NCBI GenBank assembly: GCA_009841435.1
Contig: VXLW01000002.1
Location: forward strand, 1 to 64,000
Direction: 5' to 3'
Length of the DNA stretch: 64,000 bases
DNA from: Dehalococcoidia bacterium
Lineage (GTDB): Bacteria; Chloroflexota; Dehalococcoidia; Tepidiformales; Tepidiformaceae
Every line of letters starts with the position of its first letter. Positions within the stretch are counted from its first letter, which is position 1. Made by a program: the position numbers and the translations under genes. The notes beneath the pieces are model-generated. The model was given only the letters and a program-made list of their open reading frames with translations. It was not told where the DNA came from and made no database searches. This document shows, one piece after another, positions 24,062-34,729 of this stretch.

Positions 24062-24847
24062 TTAGCGCCCCTTGAACTCCGGCTCGCGGCGCTCGACGAA
24101 GGCGGCGGCGGCGTTCTTGAAGTCGTCGGTCTTCGAGGCGGCAATCATGTTGCCTGCCTCGAAGGTGAGCGTCTCCGCGAAGGTGTGCGTCGCGCCGTAG
24201 GCGAAATTGCGCTTCATGCGGGCGAAGGCGGCGGTGGGGCCGGCGGCGAGCTTCGTCGCGAGGGCCATGGCTTCGTCGCGCAGCGCGCCGTCCGGGATGA
24301 CGCGATTGACGATGCCGAGGCGCAGGGCCGTGGCGGCGTCGATCTGGGAGCCGAGGAGGTAGAGCTCCTTCGCCTTCGCCACCCCCACGATCCGCTCCAG
24401 CTGCCAGCTCCCGCCGAAGTCGCCCGTGAGGCCGACGCGACCGAAGGCGGTCACGAAGCGCGAGCTCGCGCCCGCGAGCCGGATGTCGGCGGCGAGCGCG
24501 AGAGAGAAACCGGCGCCCGCGGCGGCGCCGTTGACGGCCGCGATGGTGGGCTTTGGCATCTCCGCGAGCAGCCGCGAGATCTCTTCGAAGCGGCGAAGGA
24601 CGGCGGTGCTGCCGAGGGGGTCGAGCCCGTCGCCCGCGCCGATGCTCTTGAGATCGCCGCCCGAGCAGAAGGCGCGGCCGGCGCCCGTCACCACCACGCA
24701 GCGCACCCCCTCGTCGTCCGCCGCCTCCTGGCCGCGGGCGACAAGCGCATCGAGCAACTCGCCGCTCATGGCGTTGAGGGCGTCGGGGCGGTTGAGGGTG
24801 ATGACGCCAACGGCGCCGGCGGGCTCGTAGCGCACGGTCTCGGACAT
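24062..24847 (-). CDS. Enoyl-CoA hydratase/isomerase (crotonase) family protein
   Basis: The 261-aa enzyme has the crotonase core: VGVITLNRPDALNAM, RAFCSGGDLKSIG with the first oxyanion-hole segment, and PTIAAVNGAAAGAGFSLALA with the second. The usual hydratase Glu residues are not evident. Instead the catalytic region reads VGLTGDFGGSW, with an Asp at the place used by PaaG-type isomerases (GLVPDGGSSW). A ring-1,2-epoxyphenylacetyl-CoA or enoyl-CoA isomerase role is therefore as likely as hydration. A good site (GAAGGAGG) and a TAGAAT box lie upstream. It is the only fatty or aromatic acyl-CoA gene here. Confidence 0.87.
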   Translation of the reverse strand: MSETVRYEPAGAVGVITLNRPDALNAMSGELLDALVARGQEAADDEGVRCVVVTGAGRAFCSGGDLKSIGAGDGLDPLGSTAVLRRFEEISRLLAEMPKPTIAAVNGAAAGAGFSLALAADIRLAGASSRFVTAFGRVGLTGDFGGSWQLERIVGVAKAKELYLLGSQIDAATALRLGIVNRVIPDGALRDEAMALATKLAAGPTAAFARMKRNFAYGATHTFAETLTFEAGNMIAASKTDDFKNAAAAFVERREPEFKGR

Positions 24848-24896
24848 GGGGAGGGCCTCCTTCGGGCAGGGGAGGCCATTCTAGCGCGCGGGCCGT

Positions 24897-26156
24897 TTAC
24901 TCCCGCCAGGCGATATCTACCTCGCCGAAGCGCACGGTGTCGCCCTCGGCGACACCCTCGCGTCGCAGGGCGCGGGCCACGCCCCAGCGTGTCAGGCGGC
25001 GGTCGACCTCGTCGCGGGCGCCCTCCATCTCGAAGTCCATCATTTCGATGAAGGTCACGACCCGCTGGCCCTCCACGGCGAACAGCCCGGGCCCCTTCCG
25101 CACGACGGTGAAGCGCTCCTCGGGCTGGGGGCGGACGACGGGCAGGACCTCGGGGGGACGCGAGGCGGCGCGCTCGCGCTCCTCGCTGACGAGCGCCATC
25201 AGCTCCGCGACAAGCGCATCCGTGCCCAGCCCCGCCTGCGCCGAGATGGTCGCGACCGGAGCGCCGATGTGGGCCTCGAGCGTGTCGGCGGCGTCGCGTG
25301 CGATCTCCTCGTCGAGGTCCGACTTGGTGACGGCCACGACTCGGGGGATGTCGGCGAGCAGGTTGTCGTAGGTGCGCACCTCGGTCTCGATGAGCTCATA
25401 GTCCGTCACCGGGTCGATAGAGCTGCAATCGACGACGTGCAGCAGGACACGGCAGCGGCGCACGTGCTTCAGGAACTCGAAGCCGAGGCCGTAACCCTCG
25501 CTTGCGCCCTCGATGAGCCCGGGCAGGTCGGCCAGGGTGAAGCGCTCGTAGCCGACCCCGACGACGCCAAGCATCGGCTCCAGTGTCGTGAACGGGTACT
25601 CGGCGATCTTCGGCTTGGCGTGGGAGACGGCCGCGAGGAGGGTGGACTTGCCCGCGTTCGGGAGGCCCAGCAGGCCGACATCGGCGAGCAGGCGTAGGTC
25701 CAGACGGAGTGCGACGGATTCGCCGGCGTGGCCGCGCTGCGAGTAGTGCGGGGACTGGTTCGTGCTCGTGGCGAAGCGCTTGTTCCCCCAGCCGCCACGC
25801 CCACCCCAGGCGACGAGCGCGGTTGCTCCCGGCTCGGCCAGGTCGGCCAGCGGCTCACCGGTCTCGTCCTCGAAGGCGATCGTCCCCGCGGGAACGTCGA
25901 GTGTCAGGTCGTCGCCCTGGGGACCGGCCTTGAGCTTGGGGCCGCCGGGGCCGCCGTTCCCCGCGCGGAAGCGGCGGCGGCTACGGAACTGCTCCAGCGT
26001 GTACACATCGTCGACCGCGCGCAGGTAGACCCTGCCCCCACGCCCTCCATCGCCCCCATCGGGACCACCGAGGGGCACGAACTTCTCCCGGTGGAACGTC
26101 GCTGAGCCGTCCCCGCCGGTTCCTCCTTCCACCGTGATCAGCACGCTATCGAACAT
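24897..26156 (-). CDS. obg: Obg/CgtA GTPase
   Basis: The 419-aa protein has the three Obg parts. The first is a Gly-rich Obg fold (about 1-156; GGDGGRGGRVYL, GGRGGWGNKRFATSTNQSP). The second is a G domain (about 157-330; G1 GLPNAGKST, G3 DLPGLIEGA, G4 TKSD). The third is a C-terminal OCT domain (about 340-419). It is a ribosome-associated GTPase for 50S assembly and stress control. The ATG at 26156 comes 8 nt after a TAGGAT box, so the mRNA is probably leaderless. The frame is open for 60 codons further upstream, but that stretch lacks Obg similarity. Confidence 0.96.
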   Translation of the reverse strand: MFDSVLITVEGGTGGDGSATFHREKFVPLGGPDGGDGGRGGRVYLRAVDDVYTLEQFRSRRRFRAGNGGPGGPKLKAGPQGDDLTLDVPAGTIAFEDETGEPLADLAEPGATALVAWGGRGGWGNKRFATSTNQSPHYSQRGHAGESVALRLDLRLLADVGLLGLPNAGKSTLLAAVSHAKPKIAEYPFTTLEPMLGVVGVGYERFTLADLPGLIEGASEGYGLGFEFLKHVRRCRVLLHVVDCSSIDPVTDYELIETEVRTYDNLLADIPRVVAVTKSDLDEEIARDAADTLEAHIGAPVATISAQAGLGTDALVAELMALVSEERERAASRPPEVLPVVRPQPEERFTVVRKGPGLFAVEGQRVVTFIEMMDFEMEGARDEVDRRLTRWGVARALRREGVAEGDTVRFGEVDIAWRE

Positions 26157-26170
26157 CGGAACCGATCCTA
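26157..26170 (-). promoter_or_regulatory. Leaderless promoter -10 box for obg
   Basis: On the minus strand TAGGAT (26170-26165) is followed by 8 nt and the ATG at 26156. No ribosome site is present. Confidence 0.55.
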
Positions 26171-26316
26171 GCCAAGTTAGTAGTGGAGAGGATGGTGGTG
26201 ACGGTGGGCGGTACGGGATCGTGCGGGTGTACGCGAATGAGCCTGCCAGAGCGTGCCTGGTAGGGCCCCGGTCTGGTGCGGGTGCTGCACGGAACTTCGT
26301 GTGGTCCGGTGTGCGG

Positions 26317-26364
26317 GTTCGGAGCCGGCGGAGCAAGGACGCAGGGAGCCGCCAGGAGCCGAAC
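26317..26364. other. Imperfect hairpin in the 246-nt gap between the ABC exporter stop and obg
   Basis: GTTCGG (26317-26322) and CCGAAC (26359-26364) can pair, with a GGCGG/CCGCC segment inside, giving a stem with internal loops. No T-run follows, and no ORF or tRNA is visible in 26157-26402. It may end the ABC exporter transcript. Confidence 0.3.
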
Positions 26365-26402
26365 GTGGTTCCGCACGAGAGCCGCCGGGTTTCCGAACGG
26401 GG

Positions 26403-28373
26403 CTACTTGCCGCCCGCGGGCTGCGGTGCGGCGTCGCCGAGGTCGCCTACGTCCCCGCGGCGGCGGCGGATGACGGCCTCGTCCTCGCCGAGGGAGGCGT
26501 CCTGCTCCTGCTCGTAGGTCATCTTGTAGAGGCGCGCGTAGACGCCGTCCCTGGCGAGCAGCTCGTCGTGTGTCCCGATCTCGACCATGCGTCCGTTCTC
26601 GAGGACGACGATGCGGCTGGCCTCGCGGATGGTCGAGAGGCGGTGGGCGATGACGAACGAGGTCCGGTTCTGCAGGAGGTTACGCAGGGCGCGCTGGATG
26701 ATGACCTCGGTCTGCGTGTCCACGTAGGCCGTGGCCTCGTCGAGGATGAGGATGCGGGGGGCGGCGAGCACGGCGCGGGCGAAGCTGAGGAGCTGGCGCT
26801 GGCCCACGGAGATGTTCTGGCCGCGCTGGTGCAACTCGTGGTGGTAGCCGCCGGGCAGGCGCGCGATGAAGTCGTGGGCGCCGACCGCCCTCGAAGCCTC
26901 CTCGATCTCCGCGTCGGTGGCGCCGGGCTTCCCGTACTCGATGTTCTCGCGGATGGTGCCGCTAAAGAGGTAGGGCTGCTGCAGGACCACGCCCATGAAC
27001 TGGGTGAGCGAGCGGCGCTTGATGTCGCGCACGTCGTGCCCGTCGATGCGGATGGAGCCGTCGGAGACGTCGTAGCCGCGGCTGATGAGGGTCGTGATGG
27101 TGGTCTTGCCTGAGCCGGTGTGCCCCACGAGCGCGATCGTCTCCCCGGGTTCGACGTGGAGCTCGAAGTCCTGGAGCACGGGCACGCCCTCGACGTAGTG
27201 GAACTGGACGTCGTCGAAGTCGACGCGGCCCTCGACGTCGGTGAGCTCGATGGCGTCGTCGCGGTCACGGATGCGGGGGACGGTCTCGAGCACCTCGAAG
27301 ATGCGTTGGCCGCCCGCCATGGCGCGCTGCAGCATCGTGTACTGCATCACCAGGTCACGAATGGGCTCGAAGAAGCGGAGGATGAGGAGGATGAAGAGGA
27401 CGATGGCGCCCACGATGGCGGCGGCTTCGTCCCGGTCGATGGCGCCGGAGGCGAGGGCGCGCCAGCCGGCGGCGATGAGCACGGCCGCCGTCGAGATGGC
27501 GATACAGAGCTCGATGAGGGGCACCACCACCGCCGTGAGTGTTCCCGCCCAGATGTTGGCGTTGCGGTTCTCCTGGTTCATGACGTCGAACCGCTTGGCG
27601 TTCTCGTCCTCCCGGTTGAGGGATTGCACGGTGCGCACGCCGGCCAGGCTTTCGCCGAGGTTGCCGTAGAGCTCGCTGATGCGGATGCGGACGTTGATGA
27701 AGGCCTCGCGGGCGTAGCGGGCCCAGATGCTCAGCACGAAGATGAGCGGCGGCACCACGGCCAGCGTGTAGAGGGCCAACTCCCAGTCCGAGTTCATCAG
27801 CAGGGTGACCGCGATGGCGATACCGACGATGTCGGCGGCGAACGTGAGTGAGCCCGTGCTCAGGAGCTCCTGCATGACGGTCACGTCGCTCGTGAGGCGG
27901 GAGATCATGCGGCCCACCTCCATCTCGTCGTAGAACGAGAGGGAGAGGCCCTGCATGTGCTCGTACATCTCCGAGCGCAGCTCGTAGAGCATCTGCGTGC
28001 CGACGCGGGCCATGATGAGCTGCTGGAACATCCCCGCAATCCACCCGAGCAGGCCCAATCCGGCGAGCGTGCCCGCCCAGATGGGGATGCGGCCGGCGTC
28101 GCCCGCGAGCGCGTCGGCCGTGGCCTCGGCGATGAAGAAGGCGGGCACGTAAATGGAGACGGAGACCATGAGCATGCAGGCGAAGGCGAAGATCAGCGCC
28201 CGCCGCCGGTGCTTCAGGTGGGGGATCATCTTGCGGACGACCTCGGCGTCGTACGGCTTGCCGAGGTACTCCTCGTCCCAGCCATCGACCCCGCGGTTGC
28301 CGCGCATCATGCCGCGCTGGCCGCCGATGCCGGAGCTGTAACCGCCCGCGCCGCCGCCGCCCCACATGCCCAT
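26403..28373 (-). CDS. ABC exporter half-transporter, catalytic-site subunit (heterodimer partner B)
   Basis: The 656-aa protein has a Gly-rich N-terminus, a six-helix type IV exporter membrane domain (about 50-350) and a nucleotide-binding domain (about 380-640). The Walker A motif is GHTGSGKT (about 421). The Walker B motif LILDEAT keeps the catalytic Glu (about 542), but the signature reads ISVGQ rather than LSGGQ (about 521). Its partner upstream has the opposite defects, the asymmetric pattern of TM287/288-type heterodimers. The start codon shares one base with the stop of the upstream gene (TAATG), so synthesis is coupled. The exported substrate (drug, lipid or peptide) cannot be told. 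Confidence 0.92.
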   Translation of the reverse strand: MGMWGGGGAGGYSSGIGGQRGMMRGNRGVDGWDEEYLGKPYDAEVVRKMIPHLKHRRRALIFAFACMLMVSVSIYVPAFFIAEATADALAGDAGRIPIWAGTLAGLGLLGWIAGMFQQLIMARVGTQMLYELRSEMYEHMQGLSLSFYDEMEVGRMISRLTSDVTVMQELLSTGSLTFAADIVGIAIAVTLLMNSDWELALYTLAVVPPLIFVLSIWARYAREAFINVRIRISELYGNLGESLAGVRTVQSLNREDENAKRFDVMNQENRNANIWAGTLTAVVVPLIELCIAISTAAVLIAAGWRALASGAIDRDEAAAIVGAIVLFILLILRFFEPIRDLVMQYTMLQRAMAGGQRIFEVLETVPRIRDRDDAIELTDVEGRVDFDDVQFHYVEGVPVLQDFELHVEPGETIALVGHTGSGKTTITTLISRGYDVSDGSIRIDGHDVRDIKRRSLTQFMGVVLQQPYLFSGTIRENIEYGKPGATDAEIEEASRAVGAHDFIARLPGGYHHELHQRGQNISVGQRQLLSFARAVLAAPRILILDEATAYVDTQTEVIIQRALRNLLQNRTSFVIAHRLSTIREASRIVVLENGRMVEIGTHDELLARDGVYARLYKMTYEQEQDASLGEDEAVIRRRRGDVGDLGDAAPQPAGGK

Positions 28374-30277
28374 TAGGAAGCGCCTCCACTGCCGCCGGCG
28401 GGCTCGGCAAGCCCGGCGGGCTCCGGCTCGGACGCGGGCTCGGCGTCGTCCTGCGTAGCCGTGGCGCCGGCCATCTCGCCCAGCGCCTCTTCCTGGTCGC
28501 GCAGCTCGAGGTCGTAGATGGAGCGGTAGAGGCCCTCTTCCTCAAGCAGCTCGTCGTGCGTGCCTCGCTGGACGATCTCGCCCTGGTCGAGCACGAGAAT
28601 CTCATCAGCGCGCATCACCGTGCGGAGGCGCTGGGCGATGACGAACGTCGTGCGGCCCTCCATCAGTGTCGCAAGCGCCTGCTGGATGAGGAACTCGGTC
28701 TGCGTGTCCACGCTCGCCGTCGAGTCGTCGAAGATGAGGACGCGCGGGTCGAGGAGGAGCGTGCGCGCGATGGCGACGCGCTGGCGCTGCCCGCCGGAGA
28801 GCGTGACGCCGCGCTCCCCCACCCACTCGTCGTAGCCGTAGGGCAGGCTCATGATGAAGTCGTGGATGCGGGCGGCCTTGGCGGCCGTCTCGATCTCTTC
28901 CTGCGTGGCGCCGGGCGCTCCGTAGGCGATGTTGTCCCGGATCGTGCCCACGAACAGGAAGACGTCCTGCTGCACGGCGCCGATGCTCGCCCGCAGGGAA
29001 TCGAGCGTGAAGTTGCGGATGTCGACCCCGTCGATGGAGATGGAGCCCTTGGTCACGTCATAGAAGCGCGGCAGCAGGTTCACGACCGTGGACTTGCCGC
29101 TGCCGGTGGGCCCGAGCAGGGCGATGATCTTCCCCGGCGGCGCATCGATCTCGATGTCCTTGAGGACGGCGCTGACGTTGTCGTAGCCGAAGGAGACATT
29201 GCGGAAGCGGACATGGCCGCTGGGGGAGCTGAGGGGTGTGGCGCTCGGGCGCTCCTCTACGGCGGAGCGGGCGTCGAGCACCTCGAAGACGCGTGTGCCC
29301 GCGGCGATGGCGCGCGAGAAGGAGGTGATCATGAAGCCGAGCATGCGCACCGGCATTTGCAGCAGCTGCAGGGCTACGAGGAACAGGATGAGCTCGCCCG
29401 CGGCGAGGCTCCCCTGCGTGATGTACCAGGCGCCCACGCCCACGGTGGCCGCCACCTGGATGCCGGCCACGCCCTGCAGCAAGGGCGCGTGCCGCGCCAT
29501 GAGCGTTGCCTGTGAGAGCTGGAGGTCGCGCTGCTCCTCGGCGGCGCGACCGAACTTGGCCGCCTCGACGGGCTCGCGGCTGAAGGCCTTGACCACGCGG
29601 ATGCCGCCCAGGCCCTCGTCGGCGACCTCGGTCATGCGCGCCTCGCTCTGCTGGATCTCGACCCAGAGGGGGCGCATCACGCGCTGAACCGCCCAGGAGC
29701 GCCAGGCGATGATGGGCAGCGTGACGCAGCTCACGAGGGCGAGCTGCCAGTGGAAGAAGAACATCCCGCCCACGCCCACGATGATCATGAGGATGATCAT
29801 CAGGAGCCGCAGCGAGGCCATCGACATGAACATGCGGATGGCCTCCACGTCCTGCGTGGCGCGGGACATGATCTGGCCGGTCTGCACTTTGTCGTGGTAG
29901 GCGTAGCTGAGCCGCTGCACGGTGTCGTAGATCTGGTTGCGCAGGTCGTAGGCGATGCGCTGGCCGAGGCTCTCGCTGATGAACGTCTGTGCGAAGGCGG
30001 AGATGCCGCGCGCGACCGCGAAGCCCACGACGAGCAGCGCCGCCAGGATGAGTGTGCTGCGGTCGCCCGTGAAGGTGATGGAGCTGCCCTCGCGCACCGG
30101 GTTGAGGCCGACATCGACCGCGATCTGGGCGAGGAAGGCGGAGCCCATGCCGAAGAGGGCCGCTCCGAGCATGGAGACAAGGCCAATAGCGAGCATCTTC
30201 CAGTAGGGGATGGCGTAGCCCCAGAGACGGAGGATGATGCGCAAGCCCGGCTCCCTTCGAAGCACTGACGCTACCAC
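28373..30277 (-). CDS. ABC exporter half-transporter, degenerate-site subunit (heterodimer partner A)
   Basis: The 634-aa protein has a six-helix type IV membrane domain and a C-terminal nucleotide-binding domain. Walker A is GPTGSGKST (about 389) and the signature LSGGQ is intact (about 494). Walker B reads LIFDDST, with Asp in place of the catalytic Glu (about 518). With partner B this predicts one working and one degenerate ATP site. The start is uncertain: GTG at 30277 has GAAGG very close, a GTG at 30265 is possible, and a TTG further on has a better-spaced GGGAG. The pair is divergent from groES. Confidence 0.9.
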   Translation of the reverse strand: MVASVLRREPGLRIILRLWGYAIPYWKMLAIGLVSMLGAALFGMGSAFLAQIAVDVGLNPVREGSSITFTGDRSTLILAALLVVGFAVARGISAFAQTFISESLGQRIAYDLRNQIYDTVQRLSYAYHDKVQTGQIMSRATQDVEAIRMFMSMASLRLLMIILMIIVGVGGMFFFHWQLALVSCVTLPIIAWRSWAVQRVMRPLWVEIQQSEARMTEVADEGLGGIRVVKAFSREPVEAAKFGRAAEEQRDLQLSQATLMARHAPLLQGVAGIQVAATVGVGAWYITQGSLAAGELILFLVALQLLQMPVRMLGFMITSFSRAIAAGTRVFEVLDARSAVEERPSATPLSSPSGHVRFRNVSFGYDNVSAVLKDIEIDAPPGKIIALLGPTGSGKSTVVNLLPRFYDVTKGSISIDGVDIRNFTLDSLRASIGAVQQDVFLFVGTIRDNIAYGAPGATQEEIETAAKAARIHDFIMSLPYGYDEWVGERGVTLSGGQRQRVAIARTLLLDPRVLIFDDSTASVDTQTEFLIQQALATLMEGRTTFVIAQRLRTVMRADEILVLDQGEIVQRGTHDELLEEEGLYRSIYDLELRDQEEALGEMAGATATQDDAEPASEPEPAGLAEPAGGSGGAS

Positions 30278-30334
30278 ACCTTCACGCGAGGGTGAAATTT
30301 GGCGGGGGGACCACGGCGCCCCGGCGATCCCCCG

Positions 30335-30361
30335 CTAGCACTCTCGCCAGGAGAGTGCTAG
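30335..30361. promoter_or_regulatory. CIRCE element (HrcA operator)
   Basis: CTAGCACTC (30335-30343), a 9-nt spacer and GAGTGCTAG (30353-30361) match the CIRCE consensus TTAGCACTC-N9-GAGTGCTAA except at the outer bases. It lies 45 nt before groES, where the HrcA repressor would block transcription until heat stress. No hrcA gene is in the window. Confidence 0.95.
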
Positions 30362-30406
30362 CATGCTCGGCACGCTCATTTTCAAAACAGCGTTTGGAGG
30401 AAATCC

Positions 30407-30721
30407 GTGCCCGCAAAGACCGCAACCAAGACCGAGCTCGTGCCCCTGGCCGACCGCATCGTCGTAACTGCCCTCAAGCAGGAAGAAGAGACCGCCAGCG
30501 GCATCATCATTCCCGACACCGTGAAGGAGAAGCCGCAGCAGGCCGAGGTCATCGCCGTCGGCCCCGGCAAGCGCGACGAGCATGGCACGCGCCAGGCCCT
30601 CGACCTCGCCCCCGGCGACCGCGTTCTCTACGCCAAGTACTCCGGTACGGACGTGAAGCTCGACGGCATCGACTACATCGTCCTCGAAGAGAAGAACATT
30701 CTCTGCAAGCTCGTCTCCTAG
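30407..30721 (+). CDS. groES: Co-chaperonin GroES (Hsp10)
   Basis: The 104-aa protein has the Cpn10 fold: [10 protein letters not shown], the mobile loop with [41 protein letters not shown] and IVLEEKNIL. It caps the GroEL folding chamber in the cytoplasm. The GTG start follows TGGAGG with a 6-nt spacer. A short N-terminal extension ([10 protein letters not shown]) precedes the core. It is first in the CIRCE-controlled operon, 30 nt before groEL. Confidence 0.98.
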   Translation: MPAKTATKTELVPLADRIVVTALKQEEETASGIIIPDTVKEKPQQAEVIAVGPGKRDEHGTRQALDLAPGDRVLYAKYSGTDVKLDGIDYIVLEEKNILCKLVS

Positions 30722-32371
<1,650 letters not shown>

Positions 32372-32373
32372 TC

Positions 32374-32496
32374 ATGTTGGAACGGCTGCGATCAGGCCCC
32401 ATCAAGTACATCGCCTTCCCCATCATCCTGCTCGGACTGGCCTTCGTGGTGGTCCGAAGGTTCATGGGCGGCGAGTCCTCGGAGGAAGAGGCCTAG
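32374..32496 (+). CDS. 40-aa single-helix membrane peptide in the groESL operon
   Basis: The ATG is 2 nt after the groEL stop and follows a strong site (CGGAGGAG) placed inside the last groEL codons. The peptide has a short basic start (MLERLRSGPIKY), one hydrophobic helix (IAFPIILLGLAFVVV), two Arg and an acidic end (GESSEEEA). The layout is that of a small inner-membrane protein. It ends just before the operon terminator, so it should be induced with groESL. I do not recognise a family. Confidence 0.6.
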   Translation: MLERLRSGPIKYIAFPIILLGLAFVVVRRFMGGESSEEEA

Positions 32497-32522
32497 CAGC
32501 CCTCACCGGCAACCTTTCACGA

Positions 32523-32560
32523 AGCGTGGCCCCTCGCGGGGGCCGCGCTTTGTGCGTTTT
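32523..32560 (+). terminator. Terminator of the groES-groEL-small peptide operon
   Basis: GCGTGGCCCC (32524-32533) pairs with GGGGCCGCGC (32539-32548) with one G-T pair and a short loop. CTTTGTGCGTTTT, a broken T-run, follows on the plus strand. Confidence 0.8.
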
Positions 32561-32661
32561 CGGGGGTGGCCGGGACGGACGTCGCGGGCGTTCGCGGGCC
32601 CGCGCAGGGCGCTCGCCCCATGCCTCGTTCCACACGGAGTAGCCCGAGGGAGTCATAAGCG

Positions 32662-32674
32662 TACGATTTAGCGC
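32662..32674 (+). promoter_or_regulatory. Leaderless promoter -10 box for the ClC channel gene
   Basis: TACGAT (32662-32667) is followed by 7 nt and the GTG at 32675, with no ribosome site. This favours the GTG over the ATG two codons later. Confidence 0.55.
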
Positions 32675-34720
32675 GTGGCAATGAGGCGCGCGCGGGGGCG
32701 TCGCTGGAGAAGGCGGGCCGGTGGCCGTCTGCGCCGCCGCCTCGGGCGCGTCACGACCCAGGACGTCATACGCGCATTGTGGCTGGGCGCCCTCATCGGG
32801 GTCGTCACCGGCTTCGTCGCCATCCTCTTCTTCGAAGCGCTCGAATTCGCCACCCAGCACCTGCTTGCCGACCTGACGGGCTACCACCCGCCCCATCCCC
32901 TGGGCGAAGGCGGACAGGAAGCGTCCGACCCGACGCGGCGCTGGGCGCTGCCGATCGTCGTGGGGTTGGGCGCGCTCGTCTCCGGCCTGCTCGTGTACTC
33001 CCTCGCGCCCGAGGCGGAGGGGGCGGGCGCCGACCAGGTGATCGACGCCTTCCACAAGCGGGGCGGACGCATTCGCCTGCGCGCCATCCCGGTGAAGCTG
33101 GTCGCCTCCGCGATCACGATCGGGAGCGGTGGGGCGGCCGGAAGGGAGGGTCCGGCGGCGCAGATCTCGGGCGGCATCGGCTCGGTCATCGCCGACCGGC
33201 TCGGGCTCGACGCGGTCGAGCGCCGGCGGGCGCTGGTGGCGGGCATGGGCGCGGGCGTGGGCGCCATCTTCCGCGCCCCACTGGGCGGCGCGATGATGGC
33301 CGCCGAGGCCCTCTACCGTGACGACTTCGAGGCCGACGCGATCCTGCTCTCGCTCATCTCTTCGATCGTGGCCTTCGCCGTCTACGGCGCCTGGTACGAC
33401 TACACGCCGATCTTCGGCGGGACGGCGGGCTTCTCCTTCCAGAACCCCGAGGAGCTGCCGTACTACCTCGCGCTGGGGGTGGCCTGCGGCCTGCTCGGCA
33501 TCCTCTACGCGCGCGGCTTCGAGGGAGCGCAGGAGCTCTTCAACCGCCTTACCGCCCCGCGCTGGGTGAAGCCGGCCATCGGCGGCGTGCTCGTCGGCTG
33601 CATCGGGATGTTCGCCCCCGAGGCCATCCACATCGGGTACGGCTGGGTGCAGCGCTCCATCACTCCCGAAGATGTGATGGACTTCTCCCTCTGGCTCATC
33701 ATCGCGCTGCCGTTGCTGCGCATCCTCGCCGCCTCCCTCACCGTGGGGTCCGGCGCCTCGGGCGGCATCTTCGCGCCCGGGATGGTCGCCGGGGGTATGC
33801 TGGGGGCGCTCTTCTGGCGGCTCTTCCACGACCTGCCCGGCTTCCCCGCCGACCCCGCGCCCCTCGTCATCATCGGCATGATCGCCGTCTTCGGCAGCAT
33901 CGCCCATGCCCCCCTCGCGATGATGCTGATGGTGGGCGAGATGACCGGGAACCTCTCGCTGCTGGCCCCCGCGATGGTGGCCGTGGCGGTGGCGACGCTG
34001 CTCGTGGGGAACACGAGCATCTACCGCAGCCAGGTGCCCACGCGCGCCGACTCGATGGCGCACCGCCATCGCTTCGCCTTCCCCCTGCTCGATGCCCTCC
34101 CGGCACAGCGCGCGGTGGTTCCCCTGGCCATGGTGCGCGATACGGCCACCGTGGCCGACGCGCTCGCCAGCCTCGAGCGGCGGCGCAGCACGGACGGCGT
34201 GGTGATTGACGAGGGCGGCCGGCTCGTTGGTGAGATCACGAGCGAGGAACTGCGCGCCGTCCCCGACGCGGGCTCGCCCGTCGAAGGGTTCGCGGCCGAT
34301 CTGCCCGCCGTCGTCCTCGCCGACACGCCCCTCGACGAGGCGCTGGACCGCCTCGCGAGCCACGATCGCCGCTGGCTGCCCGTGCTCGACGGGAGCGACG
34401 GGCCAGTGCTTGGCGCGATCGATGCGCGGGCGCTCGTGCGCTCCTTCCGGGAGGCCGCGCGGCAACAGGTGCGACCACTGACGCCGGTCGACGAGCAGAT
34501 CAGCACCATGGAGCTGACCGTGGCGGTGGGGGCGCCGGTGGAGGGCAAGCGGCTGGCGGAGGCGGGGCTCCCGGCGGGCGTGCGTGTCCTGACGATGGAG
34601 CACATGGGCCGTCTCTCCGCCCCCTCGGGCGATACGGTGCTGCGCCGTGGCGACCGCCTGACGCTGGCGATGACGCGGGGCACGCGCGGCGAGGTGCTGG
34701 CCCTGATTCTGGGGGACTGA
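32675..34720 (+). CDS. ClC-family chloride channel/antiporter with C-terminal CBS and TrkA_C-like domains
   Basis: The 681-aa protein begins with a very basic stretch (MAMRRARGRRWRRRAGGRLR) and then a ClC membrane domain to about residue 450. Family motifs are GSGGAAGREGP (about 150-160; the gating Glu is in REGP) and GASGGIFAP (about 358-366). The cytoplasmic part has two CBS-like segments (about 480-600) and a final domain (about 610-681; LPAGVRVLTMEHMG, LRRGDRLTLAM) resembling TrkA_C. Such proteins move chloride or exchange it for protons, and the soluble domains sense nucleotides. It is convergent with the DUF2007 gene. Confidence 0.92.
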   Translation: MAMRRARGRRWRRRAGGRLRRRLGRVTTQDVIRALWLGALIGVVTGFVAILFFEALEFATQHLLADLTGYHPPHPLGEGGQEASDPTRRWALPIVVGLGALVSGLLVYSLAPEAEGAGADQVIDAFHKRGGRIRLRAIPVKLVASAITIGSGGAAGREGPAAQISGGIGSVIADRLGLDAVERRRALVAGMGAGVGAIFRAPLGGAMMAAEALYRDDFEADAILLSLISSIVAFAVYGAWYDYTPIFGGTAGFSFQNPEELPYYLALGVACGLLGILYARGFEGAQELFNRLTAPRWVKPAIGGVLVGCIGMFAPEAIHIGYGWVQRSITPEDVMDFSLWLIIALPLLRILAASLTVGSGASGGIFAPGMVAGGMLGALFWRLFHDLPGFPADPAPLVIIGMIAVFGSIAHAPLAMMLMVGEMTGNLSLLAPAMVAVAVATLLVGNTSIYRSQVPTRADSMAHRHRFAFPLLDALPAQRAVVPLAMVRDTATVADALASLERRRSTDGVVIDEGGRLVGEITSEELRAVPDAGSPVEGFAADLPAVVLADTPLDEALDRLASHDRRWLPVLDGSDGPVLGAIDARALVRSFREAARQQVRPLTPVDEQISTMELTVAVGAPVEGKRLAEAGLPAGVRVLTMEHMGRLSAPSGDTVLRRGDRLTLAMTRGTRGEVLALILGD

Positions 34721-34729
34721 CGCCGGACG

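Noticed and set aside
23185-26230. Similar GC-rich words (GGTATCGTGCGGG, GGGATCGTGCGGG) in the gaps near 23190 and 26216
   Set aside because: Only two copies were found, one mismatch apart, at different distances from their genes. In DNA of this composition that is not enough to call a regulatory motif.
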